Shown: positions 36,356 to 45,643, counted from the stretch's first letter. The stretch is 64,000 nt of DNA from JAMXLO01 sp963791495 (GCA_963791495.1 CAWBST010000021.1:124001-188000), one strand, 5' to 3'. The notes: generated by a model not told the origin, from the sequence alone. Numbers and translations are program-made.

Positions 36356-36498
36356 CTACCCGGCCGCACGATGGTATCCGATGGAATTGACGAACGGATA
36401 ACGCTGTGGTCGCGGAGAATGGTCCGGCTCGATCGGGGCTTGCGTCGCTGTGCGCGCAAAGCCGGGCGACCTCCCATCGCTTGCTACAGGAGGAGTAT

Positions 36499-39153
36499 GT
36501 GTCTGATACGTCCACACCCGAGCGAGCCAAGACCGCCGAGCAGTCGCGGCTGGATGATAAGCAAGCCGGTTGGAAGCGGTGGGGACCATACCTCAGCGAG
36601 CGGCAGTGGGGCACCGTCCGCGAAGACTACAGCGCGGACGGCAACGCATGGAACTACTTCGCCCATGATCACGCGCGGTCGCGAGCCTACCACTGGGGCG
36701 AGGACGGCATCGCCGGTTTCAGCGATGAGAAGCAACGGCAATGCTTCGCGATTGCCCTCTGGAATGAGAAAGACCCGATCCTCAAGGAACGCCTGTTTGG
36801 CCTCACCAACAGCGAGGGCAATCACGGGGAAGACGTGAAGGAGTACTACTTCTACCTCGATGCCACACCGACCCACTCCTATATGAAATACCTCTACAAG
36901 TATCCCCAGAATGCGTTTCCTTACGACGATCTGGTTGGAGTCAATCAACGACGGGGCCGCACCGATCCAGAGTACGAATTGATCGACACCGGCGCGTTCG
37001 AAGACAACCGCTACTTCGACGTGTTCGTGGAGTACGCCAAAGCCGCGCCCGACGACATTCTGATCAGGATCAGCGTGTACAATCGCGGACCGGATGCCGC
37101 ACCGCTGCATGTGCTGCCGACCTTTTGGTTCCGCAACACCTGGACATGGTGGCCAGATCAACCAAAGCCCTCTCTCCGAGCGGCCAATGGCGCCATTGCG
37201 GCATCGTCGGGACTTAATCTGCATTGCGAGGGTCGTCCAGCGCTCCGGTTCACCGAGAACGAGACCAACAACCAACGCCTCTTCGGCACTGCCAATGCAT
37301 CCCCTTACGTCAAGGATGGCGTAAACGACTTCGTGGTGTTGGGGAGGCAGGAGGCGGTCAATCCGAGCCAAACGGGAACCAAGGCTGCCGCGCATTACCA
37401 CGCCACCATCAATGCCGGCGACACCGCGGTGATACGCCTGCGGCTGAACAATGCCGCTGAGATTTCCTTCGATGGATTCGATGAACTCGTTGAACAGCGC
37501 CGCCGGGAGGCCAACGCGTTCTATCAGGCGATCACGCCGTCCGGTGTCGGCGAGGATGCGGCCAATGTGATGCGGCAGGCTCTGGCTGGCATGCTGTGGA
37601 GCAAGCAGTATTTCTTGTTCGATGTCGATAAGTGGATCGACGAACATGGAGGGACGCCGCCGCGCAACCGCGAGTGGTTCCATATGATCGCCGATGACGT
37701 GATCTCGATGCCCGACAAGTGGGAATATCCCTGGTTCGCGGCCTGGGATTTGGCCTTCCACACCATTGCACTGGCCAGCGTCGATCCTGATTTTGCCAAG
37801 CAGCAACTCGACCTGCTGATGGACCAGGTTTATCTGCACCCCACGGGACAGATACCTGCCTATGAATGGAACTTCAGCGATGTGAACCCGCCGGTCCAAG
37901 CCTGGGCTGCGATCTACACCTATCGCATGGAGCAGGCACTGCACGGCAAGACCGATCTCGATTTCCTCAAGGGCATCTTCGGCAAGCTTACATCGAATTT
38001 CGGCTGGTGGGTGAACCGCAAGGATCGCTTCGGGCGCAGCTTGTTCGAGGGAGGTTTCCTTGGGCTGGACAATATCGGCGTGTTCGATCGCAGCGCGCCC
38101 TTGCCGACCGGCGGCCATCTCGAACAAGCCGATGGCACGGGCTGGGTGGCCCTGTTCTGTCAGAACATGGCCGAGATCGCCTTTGAGCTTGCGGCGCACG
38201 ACCGAACCTACGAGCGGCTGGCCAGCAACTACATGATTGAGTTCCTGCTTATCGCGAGGGCCATGAATGGCATCGGCGCAGACGGACTGTGGGATGAGCA
38301 GGACGGCTTCTACTATGACATGCTGCGTCAGCCCGATGGGAACGCGACCCGCCTCAAGGTGCGCTCCTTGGTGGGGCTGTTGCCGATGTGCGCCGTAACA
38401 ATCGTGGAGAAGTGGCAGCGCGAGCGCGTCCCTAACCTGACGCAACAGATGCTCGACCGCTTGGACAGGATGCCGGAACTGCGCGCATCGATCCATGCGA
38501 CCGGCCCTGGTCATTTCGGCGTTGCCGAACGTGGCATCATCGGCTTGGTCAACGAGGGCCGGCTGCGACGCATCCTGACCCGTATGCTCGACGAGAACGA
38601 GTTCCTCAGTGCCTATGGGATTCGCTCCTTGTCCCGCTATCACGCGGAGCATCCCTATGTGTTTTCAGTGGGTGGCCAGGAATATCGCGTCGATTATCTC
38701 CCGGCGGAATCCGATTCCGGCATGTTTGGCGGCAACTCGAATTGGCGCGGTCCGATCTGGATGCCGATGAATGCGCTGATCATCCGGGCGTTGCTGCACT
38801 ATTTCGCCTACTATGGCGACAACTTCAGGATCGAATGTCCCACCGGCTCCGGCAACCTGATGAACCTGTTCGAGGTTGCCAGGGAGATCGCCAATCGGCT
38901 GACGCGCGTCTTTTTGTCCGATGGCGGACGGCGCCCGGTCTTCGGCGGCAGCGAGAAATTCCAGCACGATCCCCACTGGCGGGACAATCTCCTGTTCTAC
39001 GAATATTTCCATGGTGACAACGGCGCAGGGATCGGCGCCAGCCATCAGACAGGTTGGACCGGCGGCATCGCCAGCCTCATCGAAATATTCGGGAAGCTCG
39101 ATGGCCCGACGCTTTTGCGGGGTGGCGTAGAGGCGGCCTTTGCCCGCGAGTAG
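36499..39153 (+). CDS. Large GH63-like glucosidase (MGH1-type glycoside hydrolase)
   Basis: 884 aa. GTG 36499 is chosen because AGGAGGAG lies just upstream and the protein then begins at the conserved region (KRWGPYLSERQWGTVREDYS). GNAWNYFAHDHARSRAYHWGEDG and the (alpha/alpha)6-barrel segment with YPWFAAWDLAFHTIALA are shared with bacterial GH63-like glucosidases, which act on alpha-glucosides or glucosylglycerate-type solutes. No signal peptide, so cytoplasmic. Solitary gene preceded by an FNR/FixK-type box. Substrate unknown; trehalose/compatible-solute or glycogen metabolism is a guess. Confidence 0.85.
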   Translation: MSDTSTPERAKTAEQSRLDDKQAGWKRWGPYLSERQWGTVREDYSADGNAWNYFAHDHARSRAYHWGEDGIAGFSDEKQRQCFAIALWNEKDPILKERLFGLTNSEGNHGEDVKEYYFYLDATPTHSYMKYLYKYPQNAFPYDDLVGVNQRRGRTDPEYELIDTGAFEDNRYFDVFVEYAKAAPDDILIRISVYNRGPDAAPLHVLPTFWFRNTWTWWPDQPKPSLRAANGAIAASSGLNLHCEGRPALRFTENETNNQRLFGTANASPYVKDGVNDFVVLGRQEAVNPSQTGTKAAAHYHATINAGDTAVIRLRLNNAAEISFDGFDELVEQRRREANAFYQAITPSGVGEDAANVMRQALAGMLWSKQYFLFDVDKWIDEHGGTPPRNREWFHMIADDVISMPDKWEYPWFAAWDLAFHTIALASVDPDFAKQQLDLLMDQVYLHPTGQIPAYEWNFSDVNPPVQAWAAIYTYRMEQALHGKTDLDFLKGIFGKLTSNFGWWVNRKDRFGRSLFEGGFLGLDNIGVFDRSAPLPTGGHLEQADGTGWVALFCQNMAEIAFELAAHDRTYERLASNYMIEFLLIARAMNGIGADGLWDEQDGFYYDMLRQPDGNATRLKVRSLVGLLPMCAVTIVEKWQRERVPNLTQQMLDRLDRMPELRASIHATGPGHFGVAERGIIGLVNEGRLRRILTRMLDENEFLSAYGIRSLSRYHAEHPYVFSVGGQEYRVDYLPAESDSGMFGGNSNWRGPIWMPMNALIIRALLHYFAYYGDNFRIECPTGSGNLMNLFEVAREIANRLTRVFLSDGGRRPVFGGSEKFQHDPHWRDNLLFYEYFHGDNGAGIGASHQTGWTGGIASLIEIFGKLDGPTLLRGGVEAAFARE

Positions 39154-39169
39154 TTCGATCGGTCAGGCT

Positions 39170-39928
39170 CTACCCGCTCGGTAGCAGGCCCTCCTTGCGG
39201 AAGCTCAGCCACCGCCCGTTGCCCACGATGATGTGGTCATGCAGCACGATCGACAGGGCGGCCGCGGCCGTCCTGATCTGCTCGGTCATCGCAATGTCGT
39301 CGCGTGATGGCGTCGGATCGCCGCTCGGGTGGTTGTGCACCAGGATCAGCGCCGTGGCGTGCAGTTCCAGAGCGCGCTTCGCCACCTCGCGCGGATAGAC
39401 CGGCGTGTGGTTCACCGTGCCACGCTGCTGCGCCTCGTCTGCCAGCAGCCGGTTGCGATTGTCGAGGAAGAGAACTCGGAACTGCTCCACCCGCTCGCGC
39501 GACAGTTCGGCGCCGAGGTATGCCAGCAGCCGGTCCCAGTTGTTGAGCACAGGCTGATCGATCACCTCGGCGCGCATGAGGCGCAGCGCCGCGGCCTGCA
39601 CCGATTTCAGCGCCGCCACAGCGGCCTCGCCGATGCCCTCGACAGACAGCAGGTCGGGGATGGGTGCGGCGATCGCCCCGGCGAAGCTGCCGAACCGCGA
39701 CAGCAGCGCCCGCGCCAGCGGCTTGGTGTCGCGCCGCGGCAGGGCGAACAGCACAATCTCCAGCATCTCGTGGTCGGCCAATGCCTCCGGTCCGGCCGTC
39801 AGGAAGCGCTCGCGCAACCGGAGGCGATGGCCATCGACACCGATCGCGCTCTCCACTGTCTCTGGAGGAGCAGCGTCGAACAGGTCCAGCGCTTCGGATA
39901 AGCGCGCAGTGCCGCGTCTGGTAGCCAC
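39170..39928 (-). CDS. radC: RadC family protein (JAB/MPN domain)
   Basis: 252 aa. N-terminal UPF0758/HhH region (LRERFLTAGPEALADHEMLEIVL, LSVEGIGEAAVAAL) and C-terminal JAB metal site ILVHNHPSGDPTPSRDD (HxHPSGxxxPSxxD). Once thought a DNA repair gene; role now uncertain. Downstream of the cupin gene and map on the same strand, spaced by 35 bp. Confidence 0.95.
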   Translation of the reverse strand: MATRRGTARLSEALDLFDAAPPETVESAIGVDGHRLRLRERFLTAGPEALADHEMLEIVLFALPRRDTKPLARALLSRFGSFAGAIAAPIPDLLSVEGIGEAAVAALKSVQAAALRLMRAEVIDQPVLNNWDRLLAYLGAELSRERVEQFRVLFLDNRNRLLADEAQQRGTVNHTPVYPREVAKRALELHATALILVHNHPSGDPTPSRDDIAMTEQIRTAAAALSIVLHDHIIVGNGRWLSFRKEGLLPSG

Positions 39929-39963
39929 GCCCGCCAGAATGGCGGACGCGGCTTGAACCGAGG

Positions 39964-40374
39964 TTAATGCCCGGGCGGTGGGTCGCAGGGCTCCGTGCCC
40001 ATGTCGGCGGGGACCGATACCTCCAGCAGTTCGAACGTGTCCGAGGTGCCGGTCTCGTTATGCGGCGTGTCGCCTGGGATCATGATCGAGTTGCCCGCCT
40101 TGATCCGCACCTTGCGGTCGGCGAATTCGAGGTCGACCCAGCCGCTCAGCATGTAGACAAGCTGCGCCTGGCACTTGTGGACGTGCCAGCCGGTCGGCTT
40201 CGACATCCCCTGCTCGGCCGAGGTGACCTGGGCGCGCATGAAGCCCTTGGTGCCCTCGGTCACACCGAGGTCGCGGTACTTGAAGAAGGCCCGGCGTCCG
40301 GCGACGTAGTTGGCATGCTCCTTGTCCGCCACGGCGACCTTCATGGTCGGCATGGTCATCGTCTGGTCGTTCAT
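39964..40374 (-). CDS. Cupin-domain protein
   Basis: 136 aa single cupin. GWHVHKCQAQLVYMLSGWVDLEF gives the first metal motif with two His, and SIMIPGDTPHNE the second. The sequence fits small non-haem iron or sugar-binding cupins; no enzyme class can be assigned. Lies between map and radC, 21 bp after map, probably one transcript. Confidence 0.85.
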   Translation of the reverse strand: MNDQTMTMPTMKVAVADKEHANYVAGRRAFFKYRDLGVTEGTKGFMRAQVTSAEQGMSKPTGWHVHKCQAQLVYMLSGWVDLEFADRKVRIKAGNSIMIPGDTPHNETGTSDTFELLEVSVPADMGTEPCDPPPGH

Positions 40375-40395
40375 GGCGTTCCTCCTGACAACATT

Positions 40396-41202
40396 TCATC
40401 CCGCCCCATAAGGCGGCTTGCTGAACCCTGCCGGCGACAGGGTAAAGATCTCGCAGCCCGTCTCGGTCACACCGATCATGTGCTCGAACTGCGCCGACAG
40501 GCTGCGGTCGCGGGTCACCGCGGTCCAGCCGTCATCCAGTATCTTCACTTCCGGCCGGCCGGCATTCACCATCGGCTCGATGGTGAAGAACATGCCGGGC
40601 CGCAGCACGGGACCTTCGCCGGGCTTGCCGAAATGCAGCACGTTGGGCGGCTCGTGAAAGCGCCGCCCGATGCCGTGTCCGCAGAAGTCGCGCACCACGC
40701 TGAACCGCTGGTTCTCCACATAGTTCTGGATCACGTGACCGATGTCGCCCAGCGTCACGTCGGGCTTCACTGCACGTACGCCGCGCATCATCGCTTCGTA
40801 GGTGACATCCATCAGGTTGCGCGCCCGCGTGGAGGCCGTACCCGCGACATACATGCGCGAGGAATCGCCGTGCCACCCATTCAGGATGACGGTGACATCG
40901 ATGTTCAGGATGTCGCCGTTCTCCAGCTTCCGCTCACCCGGGATGCCGTGGCAGACGACGTGGTTGATCGAGGTGCAGATCGACTTCGGATAGCCCCGGT
41001 AGTTGAGCGGAGCCGGCACCGCCCCATGTGCTGTGATGTACTCGTGGCACAGTGAGTCGAGCATACCGGTGGCGACGCCCGGGCGCACATGCTCGGTGAT
41101 CATGTCCAGCACCTCGGCCGCCAAGTGGCCGGCGGCGCGCATCCCGACGAAATCCTCCGGGGCATGGATCGTAATTCTTCTGGCGTCGGCCCCGCCGTCC
41201 AT
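40396..41202 (-). CDS. map: Type I methionine aminopeptidase
   Basis: 268 aa. Removes initiator Met from nascent proteins. Di-metal site residues are visible as D in NIDVTVILNGWHGDSSRMY, H in CGHGIGRRFHEPPNVLHF, and E in FTIEPMVN and ENGDILNID-type strand; the YRGYPKSICTSINHVVCHGIP segment is diagnostic. First gene of map-cupin-radC. Confidence 0.97.
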   Translation of the reverse strand: MDGGADARRITIHAPEDFVGMRAAGHLAAEVLDMITEHVRPGVATGMLDSLCHEYITAHGAVPAPLNYRGYPKSICTSINHVVCHGIPGERKLENGDILNIDVTVILNGWHGDSSRMYVAGTASTRARNLMDVTYEAMMRGVRAVKPDVTLGDIGHVIQNYVENQRFSVVRDFCGHGIGRRFHEPPNVLHFGKPGEGPVLRPGMFFTIEPMVNAGRPEVKILDDGWTAVTRDRSLSAQFEHMIGVTETGCEIFTLSPAGFSKPPYGAG

Positions 41203-41309
41203 CTTTGGCTTGCTCCAGGCTTCCCGCGGGGATGACCGCGGTCACAGTGAAACATGCGCAACCGAAGGGCTGGGCGCAAGACCGATCGGCGTGAGGCGGA
41301 TGCTGCCCT

Positions 41310-42032
41310 TCAGGGGCCGGTTACGCCCCAGTGCTGGAACTGGGTGGCGATGTCGGGGTTGATCCGCTTGGCGGCCTCGATATCCCGCTCGCCATCGGCT
41401 TTGTCCGATTGCTTCAGATGGGCGAGGCCGCGGCCATAGAGCGACGAGGCGGACCTCGGTCGCTGCGCCAAGGCAGCAGCATAATCGGCGATGGCCTGCT
41501 CGGCGCGATCGAGCTTGAGGTAGACGAAGCCGCGGCTGTCGAGCGTGACCGCCGCGTCCGGTCGCAGCCTCAGCGACTCGTCACAGTCGGCCAAAGCCTC
41601 GGACAGTGCACCGCGGATAGCCCGCACCCAACAGCGATCATTGAAGGCAGGGGCGTAACTCGGATCGATCTCGATCGCCCGTTCCAGATCGGCAAGTGCA
41701 TGGTCATACTGCTCGGCTCCCGTGTGGGCATGCGCACGATTGACCAGTGCGAGGACATTTTGCGGATCGAGCCGGATGGCCTGATCGAGATCAGGGATGG
41801 CGCGGTCATACTGGTGCTTGTTGGAGAGGTAATAACCCCGGTTGCTGTAGGCGAGTGCGAGCTTTTCCAGCGTTTCCTGTCCGGACTCAATCAGCGATGT
41901 GCAGCTGGCGATGGCCCGGTCCTGGTCGCTTGCGTCCCCGCACCATTCCCACTGTTGCTCACTGGTCTGCGCCGTCGCCGGAGAAGCGGCAGCGGACACC
42001 GCGATAAAGGTGGCCAGAACGATCCGCCGCAA
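41310..42032 (-). CDS. Secreted TPR-repeat protein
   Basis: 240 aa starting at TTG 42032, which is supported by GGAGG five bases upstream. Signal peptide (RRIVLATFIAVSAAASPATA) and then at least five tetratricopeptide repeats with the patterns YSNRGYYLSNKHQYDRAIPDLDQAI, NRAHAHTGAEQYDHALADLERAI in shortened form, each about 34 residues. TPR proteins mediate protein-protein contacts; this one should act in the periplasm. Partner unknown. Confidence 0.85.
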   Translation of the reverse strand: MRRIVLATFIAVSAAASPATAQTSEQQWEWCGDASDQDRAIASCTSLIESGQETLEKLALAYSNRGYYLSNKHQYDRAIPDLDQAIRLDPQNVLALVNRAHAHTGAEQYDHALADLERAIEIDPSYAPAFNDRCWVRAIRGALSEALADCDESLRLRPDAAVTLDSRGFVYLKLDRAEQAIADYAAALAQRPRSASSLYGRGLAHLKQSDKADGERDIEAAKRINPDIATQFQHWGVTGP

Positions 42033-42226
42033 CTCTTCCTCCTGCTGGCAGCTTGGTGATCATAGGACCATCAGACCTGTGGCCCAGACGGCCCCGGTCA
42101 GGCTATACCGCGTCACAACGGAACGTGATCCAATACCCAGAATCAATGGACGGCGGACGAATGATGCTGTGGGTTGAACCGTTATGCGCGCGTGGGCGGG
42201 AATTGAGCCCAGTCGTGACGGACTGG

Positions 42227-42247
42227 ATCCCCGCATTTCGCGGGGAT
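42227..42247. repeat. Dispersed palindromic repeat (WIPAFxG type)
   Basis: ATCCCCGC-ATTTC-GCGGGGAT is an 8-bp perfect stem. With its flanks (GTGACGGACTGG before and GACGACAC after) it matches the widespread intergenic element that translates as WIPAF-R-G or VIPAK-C-G in different frames. It lies 40 bp before rpiA and could affect its mRNA. Confidence 0.7.
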
Positions 42248-42288
42248 GACGACACGGGCCGACGGCTGTCCCGCCCTGTGCGTGGCTG

Positions 42289-42978
42289 ATGGATCGCGAC
42301 TCGCAGAAGCGCGAGGCCGCCGAGGCCGCCGCCGCCCTGGTGCAGGACGGCATGGTCGTCGGACTGGGCACGGGTTCGACCGCCCGTTTCGCCATCGAGG
42401 CACTGATCCGCCGTGTGCATGAGGGACTGCGGATACGCGCAATACCGACATCGGAACGGAGCGCGGCACAGGCGCGAGAGGGCGGCATTCCGCTCACCAC
42501 CTTCACCGAACACCGGCAACTCGACCTAACCATCGACGGCGCGGATGAGATCGAAATCGGCTCGCTCAACCTGATCAAGGGAGCAGGCGGCGCTCTGCTG
42601 CGCGAGAAGATCGTTGCTGCAGCGAGCGAACGGCTCGTTATCGTGGCGGACGGCAGAAAGCTGGTGGAACGTCTCGGCGCGACGGTGCCGGTGCCTGTTG
42701 AGGTAGTGCCCTTCGGCTGGGAGACCACCGCGGACCGGCTGCGCCGGCTCGGCACCGATCCGCAGCCAAGACGTGATCAGGCCGGTCAGTTGTTCTGCAC
42801 CGATGGCGGCAACCGCATCCTCGACTGCCGGTTCGGAGCGATCTCCGACCCAGCCGGGCTGAATCAGGCAATCGTTCAGATCGTGGGTGTCGTGGAAACC
42901 GGGCTATTCATCGGCATGGCGCGCCAAGCTTTGGTGGCGAGAGATAGAGGCGTCCACGAACTCAGGCGCGGAGACTGA
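42289..42978 (+). CDS. rpiA: Ribose-5-phosphate isomerase A
   Basis: 229 aa. Interconverts ribose-5-P and ribulose-5-P. VGLGTGSTARFAIEAL, PTSERSAAQAREGGIPL, LDLTIDGADEIE with the LIKGAGGALLREKIVA active-site block and IVADGRKLVERLG are family landmarks. C-terminal part ends VVETGLFIGMA. Converges with the D,D-carboxypeptidase gene. Confidence 0.96.
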   Translation: MDRDSQKREAAEAAAALVQDGMVVGLGTGSTARFAIEALIRRVHEGLRIRAIPTSERSAAQAREGGIPLTTFTEHRQLDLTIDGADEIEIGSLNLIKGAGGALLREKIVAAASERLVIVADGRKLVERLGATVPVPVEVVPFGWETTADRLRRLGTDPQPRRDQAGQLFCTDGGNRILDCRFGAISDPAGLNQAIVQIVGVVETGLFIGMARQALVARDRGVHELRRGD

Positions 42979-42983
42979 CCGCG

Positions 42984-44183
42984 TCAGCGGCTGGCGACCT
43001 GGCGCGGGTCGGGCCGCAAGATCACACACGCGGATCGATGCCGCACCAGCGCGGCGCAGGCACCCTGTGCCTCGGCGGATGTCAGGCCGGTGACCTGGGC
43101 ACGCCAGATGGTCCGGCCATGCTGGCTGGCAGTCTCGATGCGGGCCTCGCCATCGTCTACCACTCGGCGAGCATTCGACGCCGCCTCGCGCGCCGCCCTC
43201 TCGTTGCCGAAACTGCCGATCTGAATGGTCCAGGCAGCACGCGTGCGGGCAGCCGGCCTGACCGCGAGCGTCGCGGCGTGTGCGGTTCCCACAAGGCCAG
43301 GCAGCCTGCTCGCCAGAGTAGTCCGGCGCTCCGCCGGCACATCCATTTGATCAAACCCCTGATCGAGCAGCGCCGTCATGTGGGCGTCGCGCTCGGGATT
43401 GGAGGAAGCGCCAAGCACCACACCGATCAGGCGCACGCCGCTATGCACGGCGCTGGTGACAAGGTTGTGCCCAGACGCCTCGGTGTAGCCGGTCTTCATG
43501 CCATCGGCACCGGGATAGGACGCCAGCATACGGTCGTGGTTGAAGATCACGCGGCGCTGGAAGGTGAAGCTGTGCGTGCTGAAATAAGGATAGAAGCCGG
43601 GGAAATCCGTCAGCAGGTGCCGTGCCAGCATCGCCATGTCGCGGGCGGTGGTCCACTCGTCGGGGTCGGGAAGACCCGAGGCATTGGTAAAGGTAGTCTG
43701 GCTCATGCCGAGCGCCCGGGCGCGCAGGGTCATCATCTGGGCGAACCGGTCCTCTGAACCGGCGAGCAATTCGCCAAGTGCGGCCGCCGCGTCGTTGGCC
43801 GACTTGGTGACGAGGCCAAGGATTGCTTCCTCCGCGGTCAGCCGCGTGCCGGGGACCAAGCCCAGCTTGGAGGGTTGCATCGAGGCCGCACTTTGCGAGA
43901 TCGGGACCACCTGCCCGGTCGTGATGCGCCGGTCGCGCAGCGCCTCGAACACCAAGTACAAGGTCATAAGCTTGGCGAGGCTCGCCGGGTGTCGCGGCGC
44001 ATCCGGGTTCGCCGCCTCGAGCACGTCGCCCGTGGCGGCATCGATCACGATCGAGCTGTAGCGGGCGGAGCCGATCTGCGCCCTGGCCTGGACGGGAAGC
44101 ACCACCGCGAGGGCGACGACCGTGGCCGCCAGGGCGGACAGACGCGTCACAAACTTGCGTCCACGGGCCTCCGCTTCGGCCAT
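42984..44183 (-). CDS. D-alanyl-D-alanine carboxypeptidase with C-terminal SPOR domain
   Basis: Penicillin-binding protein of the DacA/DacC (S11) type, 399 aa. Signal segment at residues 13-35, catalytic S68-LAK71 (PASLAKLM), SxN as KSAND and the KTG in GMKTGYTEASGHN. The C-terminal ~75 residues (WTIQIGSFGNERAAREA... AQVTGLTSAEAQGACAAL) form a SPOR domain that binds denuded peptidoglycan at division sites. Trims peptide side chains in cell-wall maturation. The 302-bp region upstream carries the divergent phasin promoter. Confidence 0.93.
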   Translation of the reverse strand: MAEAEARGRKFVTRLSALAATVVALAVVLPVQARAQIGSARYSSIVIDAATGDVLEAANPDAPRHPASLAKLMTLYLVFEALRDRRITTGQVVPISQSAASMQPSKLGLVPGTRLTAEEAILGLVTKSANDAAAALGELLAGSEDRFAQMMTLRARALGMSQTTFTNASGLPDPDEWTTARDMAMLARHLLTDFPGFYPYFSTHSFTFQRRVIFNHDRMLASYPGADGMKTGYTEASGHNLVTSAVHSGVRLIGVVLGASSNPERDAHMTALLDQGFDQMDVPAERRTTLASRLPGLVGTAHAATLAVRPAARTRAAWTIQIGSFGNERAAREAASNARRVVDDGEARIETASQHGRTIWRAQVTGLTSAEAQGACAALVRHRSACVILRPDPRQVASR

Positions 44184-44344
44184 TCCTTGCGCACCTCCGG
44201 CGGTTCGCTGGAACTCTAGGGGCCGGCGGCCGCGCCTGTCCAGCCAAAATCCGTACGAAAAGGGAAAAAACTGAAGGGGTTACAAGCCGCTCCTTGGACA
44301 AGCGCCACGGCCATTTCGCGGGATTAAGACAACTCGGAGTATTC

Positions 44345-44359
44345 TTGTGCAGTGCACAA
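44345..44359. promoter_or_regulatory. Upstream palindromic operator of the phasin promoter
   Basis: TTGTGC-AGT-GCACAA, a perfect 15-bp palindrome 8 bp upstream of the predicted -35. Same arm-spacer-arm layout as the second site at 44403-44417, with the core GTGC-N3-GCAC rather than CTGC-N3-GCAG. Confidence 0.6.
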
Positions 44360-44366
44360 AATTCGC

Positions 44367-44395
44367 TTGATCCCATCGAGGGGGCGGCCTATATC
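44367..44395 (+). promoter_or_regulatory. Sigma-70-type phasin promoter
   Basis: TTGATC (44367-44372) and TATATC (44390-44395) separated by exactly 17 bp, placing the transcription start near 44402 and leaving a leader of about 84 nt before the phasin ATG. The promoter is bracketed by two palindromes: one upstream of the -35 and one overlapping the start site. Confidence 0.6.
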
Positions 44396-44402
44396 GGGGC
44401 TG

Positions 44403-44417
44403 TGCTGCATTGCAGCA
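44403..44417. promoter_or_regulatory. PhaR-type operator (CTGC-N3-GCAG)
   Basis: TGCTGC-ATT-GCAGCA is a perfect 15-bp palindrome whose core CTGC-ATT-GCAG matches the CTGC-N3-GCAG motif bound by the polyhydroxybutyrate regulator PhaR in Paracoccus and relatives. It overlaps the predicted transcription start of the phasin gene, the expected place for a repressor. Confidence 0.7.
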
Positions 44418-44485
44418 AAACCGTTCGGCAAACAGCGCGAAGGTGCGGCAACCGCGCGGGGCGGGCCGTTCACCAGGAGGTGTAG

Positions 44486-45001
44486 ATGACAACCAGACCA
44501 AGGGTGATCGACGTGCCAGCTATCGAGGACCAGACGGCGGCTGCAGGCAAGGGTTTCGAAGCGGCGGCGTCGGGGCTGAAGGACGATATGGCTCGGGCGA
44601 CCGTTGGATTCGCAGACACACAGGAAAAGGTGAAAGAAGGCATGGAAAAGGCAATGAAGACGGCTGAGGAGCTGATGGCGTTCAGCCAGGGCAACCTCGA
44701 AGCGATGGTTAAGTCAGGCCAGATCTGGGCCGCTGGTGTCCAGGACATCGGCAAGCAGATCGCGGCCAACGCCCAGGCCTCGTTCGAGGAGACGATGTCC
44801 ACGTTCAAGGCGCTCACGTCGGTGAAGTCAGTGAAGGACGCGTTCGACCTCCAGGCGACGCTTGCACGGACGACAGTGGAGAAGACGCTGTCGGAGTCGG
44901 GGAAGCTGACGGACGCCTCGATGAAGCTGACCGAGCAGGCGCTGGCGCCGATCACCGCCCGGGTCAGCCTGGCGATGGAAAAGTTCGCCAAGACCGCCTG
45001 A
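44486..45001 (+). CDS. Phasin family protein (PHA granule-associated)
   Basis: 171 aa, entirely helical and amphipathic, with the phasin_2 pattern: EDQTAAAGKGFEAAASGLKDD, ELMAFSQGNLEAMVKSGQIWAAGVQDIGKQ and FKALTSVKSVKDAFDLQ. Phasins coat polyhydroxyalkanoate granules and set their size and number. ATG follows GGAGGTG. The promoter has PhaR-type operators, so expression should rise when PHA accumulates and titrates the repressor. An intrinsic terminator follows. Confidence 0.92.
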   Translation: MTTRPRVIDVPAIEDQTAAAGKGFEAAASGLKDDMARATVGFADTQEKVKEGMEKAMKTAEELMAFSQGNLEAMVKSGQIWAAGVQDIGKQIAANAQASFEETMSTFKALTSVKSVKDAFDLQATLARTTVEKTLSESGKLTDASMKLTEQALAPITARVSLAMEKFAKTA

Positions 45002-45097
45002 TAGGCCGGTCACGGGTTGCCAGCCGGCCCTTCCTCCGGATTTGATCCGTGGGGCTGGTGGCCGTGGATCCCTAATCCGGCTCTGATCAGAGAAAAG

Positions 45098-45130
45098 AAA
45101 GGCCTTGGCGTCACCGCCAGGGCCTTTTTT
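45098..45130 (+). terminator. Rho-independent terminator after the phasin gene
   Basis: AAAGGCC-T-TGGCG and CGCCA-G-GGCCTTT form a stem of about 12 pairs around a short loop, directly followed by a run of six T (45125-45130). It lies about 95 bp after the phasin stop. Confidence 0.9.
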
Positions 45131-45304
45131 CGTGCTTTGACACCTGCACTTAATCTTTGCTGGTCAATGCTCTTTCAACCCAGCGCCGCATTCCGATATG
45201 GTTTGTGCTTCGGCAGGCAGGGGCCTGGGGACTCCACGACCTGCTGAACAGATGGCTCGCCCGAACTCGACGGGGCGGTCGCGATAGATGGGCGCGGAAG
45301 GACG
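45131..45304. other. Leader region of clpS, no gene
   Basis: 174 bp between the phasin terminator and clpS. A perfect TTGACA is present at 45137-45142, but no convincing -10 follows at 16-18 bp, so the promoter cannot be fixed from sequence. No ORF with coding character is seen. Confidence 0.4.
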
Positions 45305-45643
45305 ATGAGCGATAGCGACAGGCGTGGGGGCAATAGCAATAACGAAAACCCGAACACCGGGGTGGTCGTTCGCGCGCGCCCCAAGACGCGCAAGCCGGCG
45401 ATGTACAAGGTGTTGATGCTGAACGACGACTACACGCCGATGGAGTTCGTCGTGCACGTTCTGGAACGATTCTTCCAGAAGTCGCGCGAGGAAGCCACCA
45501 GGATCATGCTTCACGTGCACCGCCGCGGGGTCGGCGTCTGTGGCGTCTATACCTATGAGGTGGCGGAGACCAAGGTGACCCAGGTCATGGACCTGGCACG
45601 GCAGAACCAGCATCCTCTGCAATGCACGATCGAGAAGGAATGA
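45305..45643 (+). CDS. clpS: ATP-dependent Clp protease adaptor ClpS
   Basis: 112 aa. Delivers N-degron substrates to ClpAP. Flexible N-terminus, then MYKVLMLNDDYTPMEFVVHVLERFF, containing the NDDYTPMEF substrate-pocket motif, and LHVHRRGVGVCGVYTYEVAETKV. Upstream of clpA, the standard proteobacterial arrangement. Confidence 0.97.
   Translation: MSDSDRRGGNSNNENPNTGVVVRARPKTRKPAMYKVLMLNDDYTPMEFVVHVLERFFQKSREEATRIMLHVHRRGVGVCGVYTYEVAETKVTQVMDLARQNQHPLQCTIEKE

Noticed and set aside
36484..38652. 722-aa open frame on the minus strand opposite the glucosidase
   Set aside because: Mirror frame of a high-GC gene. The plus-strand product has clear GH63 motifs and a good ribosome-binding site; the antisense product shows no domain.
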